Source: CAVAWX01 sp963592385 (GTDB taxonomy: Bacteria > Actinomycetota > Coriobacteriia > Coriobacteriales > QAMH01). From it: a DNA stretch of 22,136 bases. Made by a program: the position numbers and the translations under genes. The stretch covers positions 1-22,136 of the forward strand of contig CAVAWX010000026.1 of NCBI GenBank assembly GCA_963592385.1. The letters are read 5' to 3'. Under the pieces are notes generated by a model, which saw nothing but the letters and a program-made list of their open reading frames with translations, did not search any database and was not told the origin of the DNA. Positions 22,018 through 22,136 of the stretch are shown here, one piece after another. Each line of letters opens with the position of its first letter. Positions within the stretch are counted from its first letter, which is position 1.

Positions 22018-22124
22018 GGTGAACGTGCCTCGCCGATTGCCGAGGCGCGCGTGTGGCGGGGTGCGTTTCGCGTGGTGAACGCGGTGAACGCGCATGTGGT
22101 GGCACGTGCCCCGTTCGGTGAACG
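22018..22124. repeat. Four GGTGAACG words in the right-edge gap
   Basis: GGTGAACG occurs at 22018, 22074, 22083 and 22117 on the plus strand, after the ferredoxin terminator. Two copies are only 9 bp apart. No gene is recognisable in 22012-22136. The copies belong to the GGTGAA word family found in most gaps of this window. Confidence 0.6.
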
Positions 22125-22136
22125 CGTCTCTTGCCG

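Overview
The window is GC-rich bacterial chromosome with short intergenic gaps. A MalT-like LuxR regulator beside an MFS carrier and a cytoplasmic molybdopterin enzyme of the acetylene hydratase/transhydroxylase/catechol dehydroxylase type, plus high-GC codon use and a TatA/B-TatC operon, suggest an anaerobic gut actinobacterium, most likely Coriobacteriia (Eggerthellaceae-like). This assignment is inferred from gene content only. No rRNA, tRNA, CRISPR array, insertion sequence or phage gene was seen.

Layout. 1-2460 (+): the end of a ComF-like phosphoribosyltransferase, then a TatA/B-TatC-HypB operon. 2729-4357 (-): amt-glnK, an ammonium transport and sensing pair whose PII protein lacks the usual modified tyrosine. 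4571-5417 (-): a DtxR-type metalloregulator and a FeoB-associated Cys-rich membrane peptide with no feoAB alongside. 5564-6979: a LytTR DNA-binding protein and a four-helix membrane protein (both -), with three helically phased direct-repeat arrays in the flanking non-coding DNA. 7319-8215 (+): a prepilin peptidase of the GxGD type with a large repetitive insert, preceded by a G/T-rich degenerate repeat. 8470-12733 (-): an MFS transporter and a MalT-like LuxR regulator. 12901-16747 (-): a small zinc-ribbon protein, an SlyD/FKBP-type isomerase, and the two-subunit molybdopterin/iron-sulfur enzyme. 17052-21538 (-): a COG2509-type flavoprotein, aspartate kinase and phenylacetate-CoA ligase. 21765-21947 (+): a 2[4Fe-4S] ferredoxin with a clear terminator, divergent from the ligase.

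How it fits together. The Mo enzyme, its Fe-S subunit, the LuxR regulator and the MFS carrier look like an inducible cassette for using or reducing one small molecule. Inverted GGGTGAAA pairs lie near the LuxR start, upstream of the MFS gene and upstream of the Mo enzyme. The word GGTGAA/TTCACC is strikingly common in the gaps: about 30 copies by hand count in about 3.8 kb, where base composition alone predicts one or two. The other strong candidate for something undescribed is the LytTR/membrane-protein pair with its 10-bp, 21-bp and 23-bp phased repeat arrays next to an iron-type regulator and an orphan Feo-like peptide.
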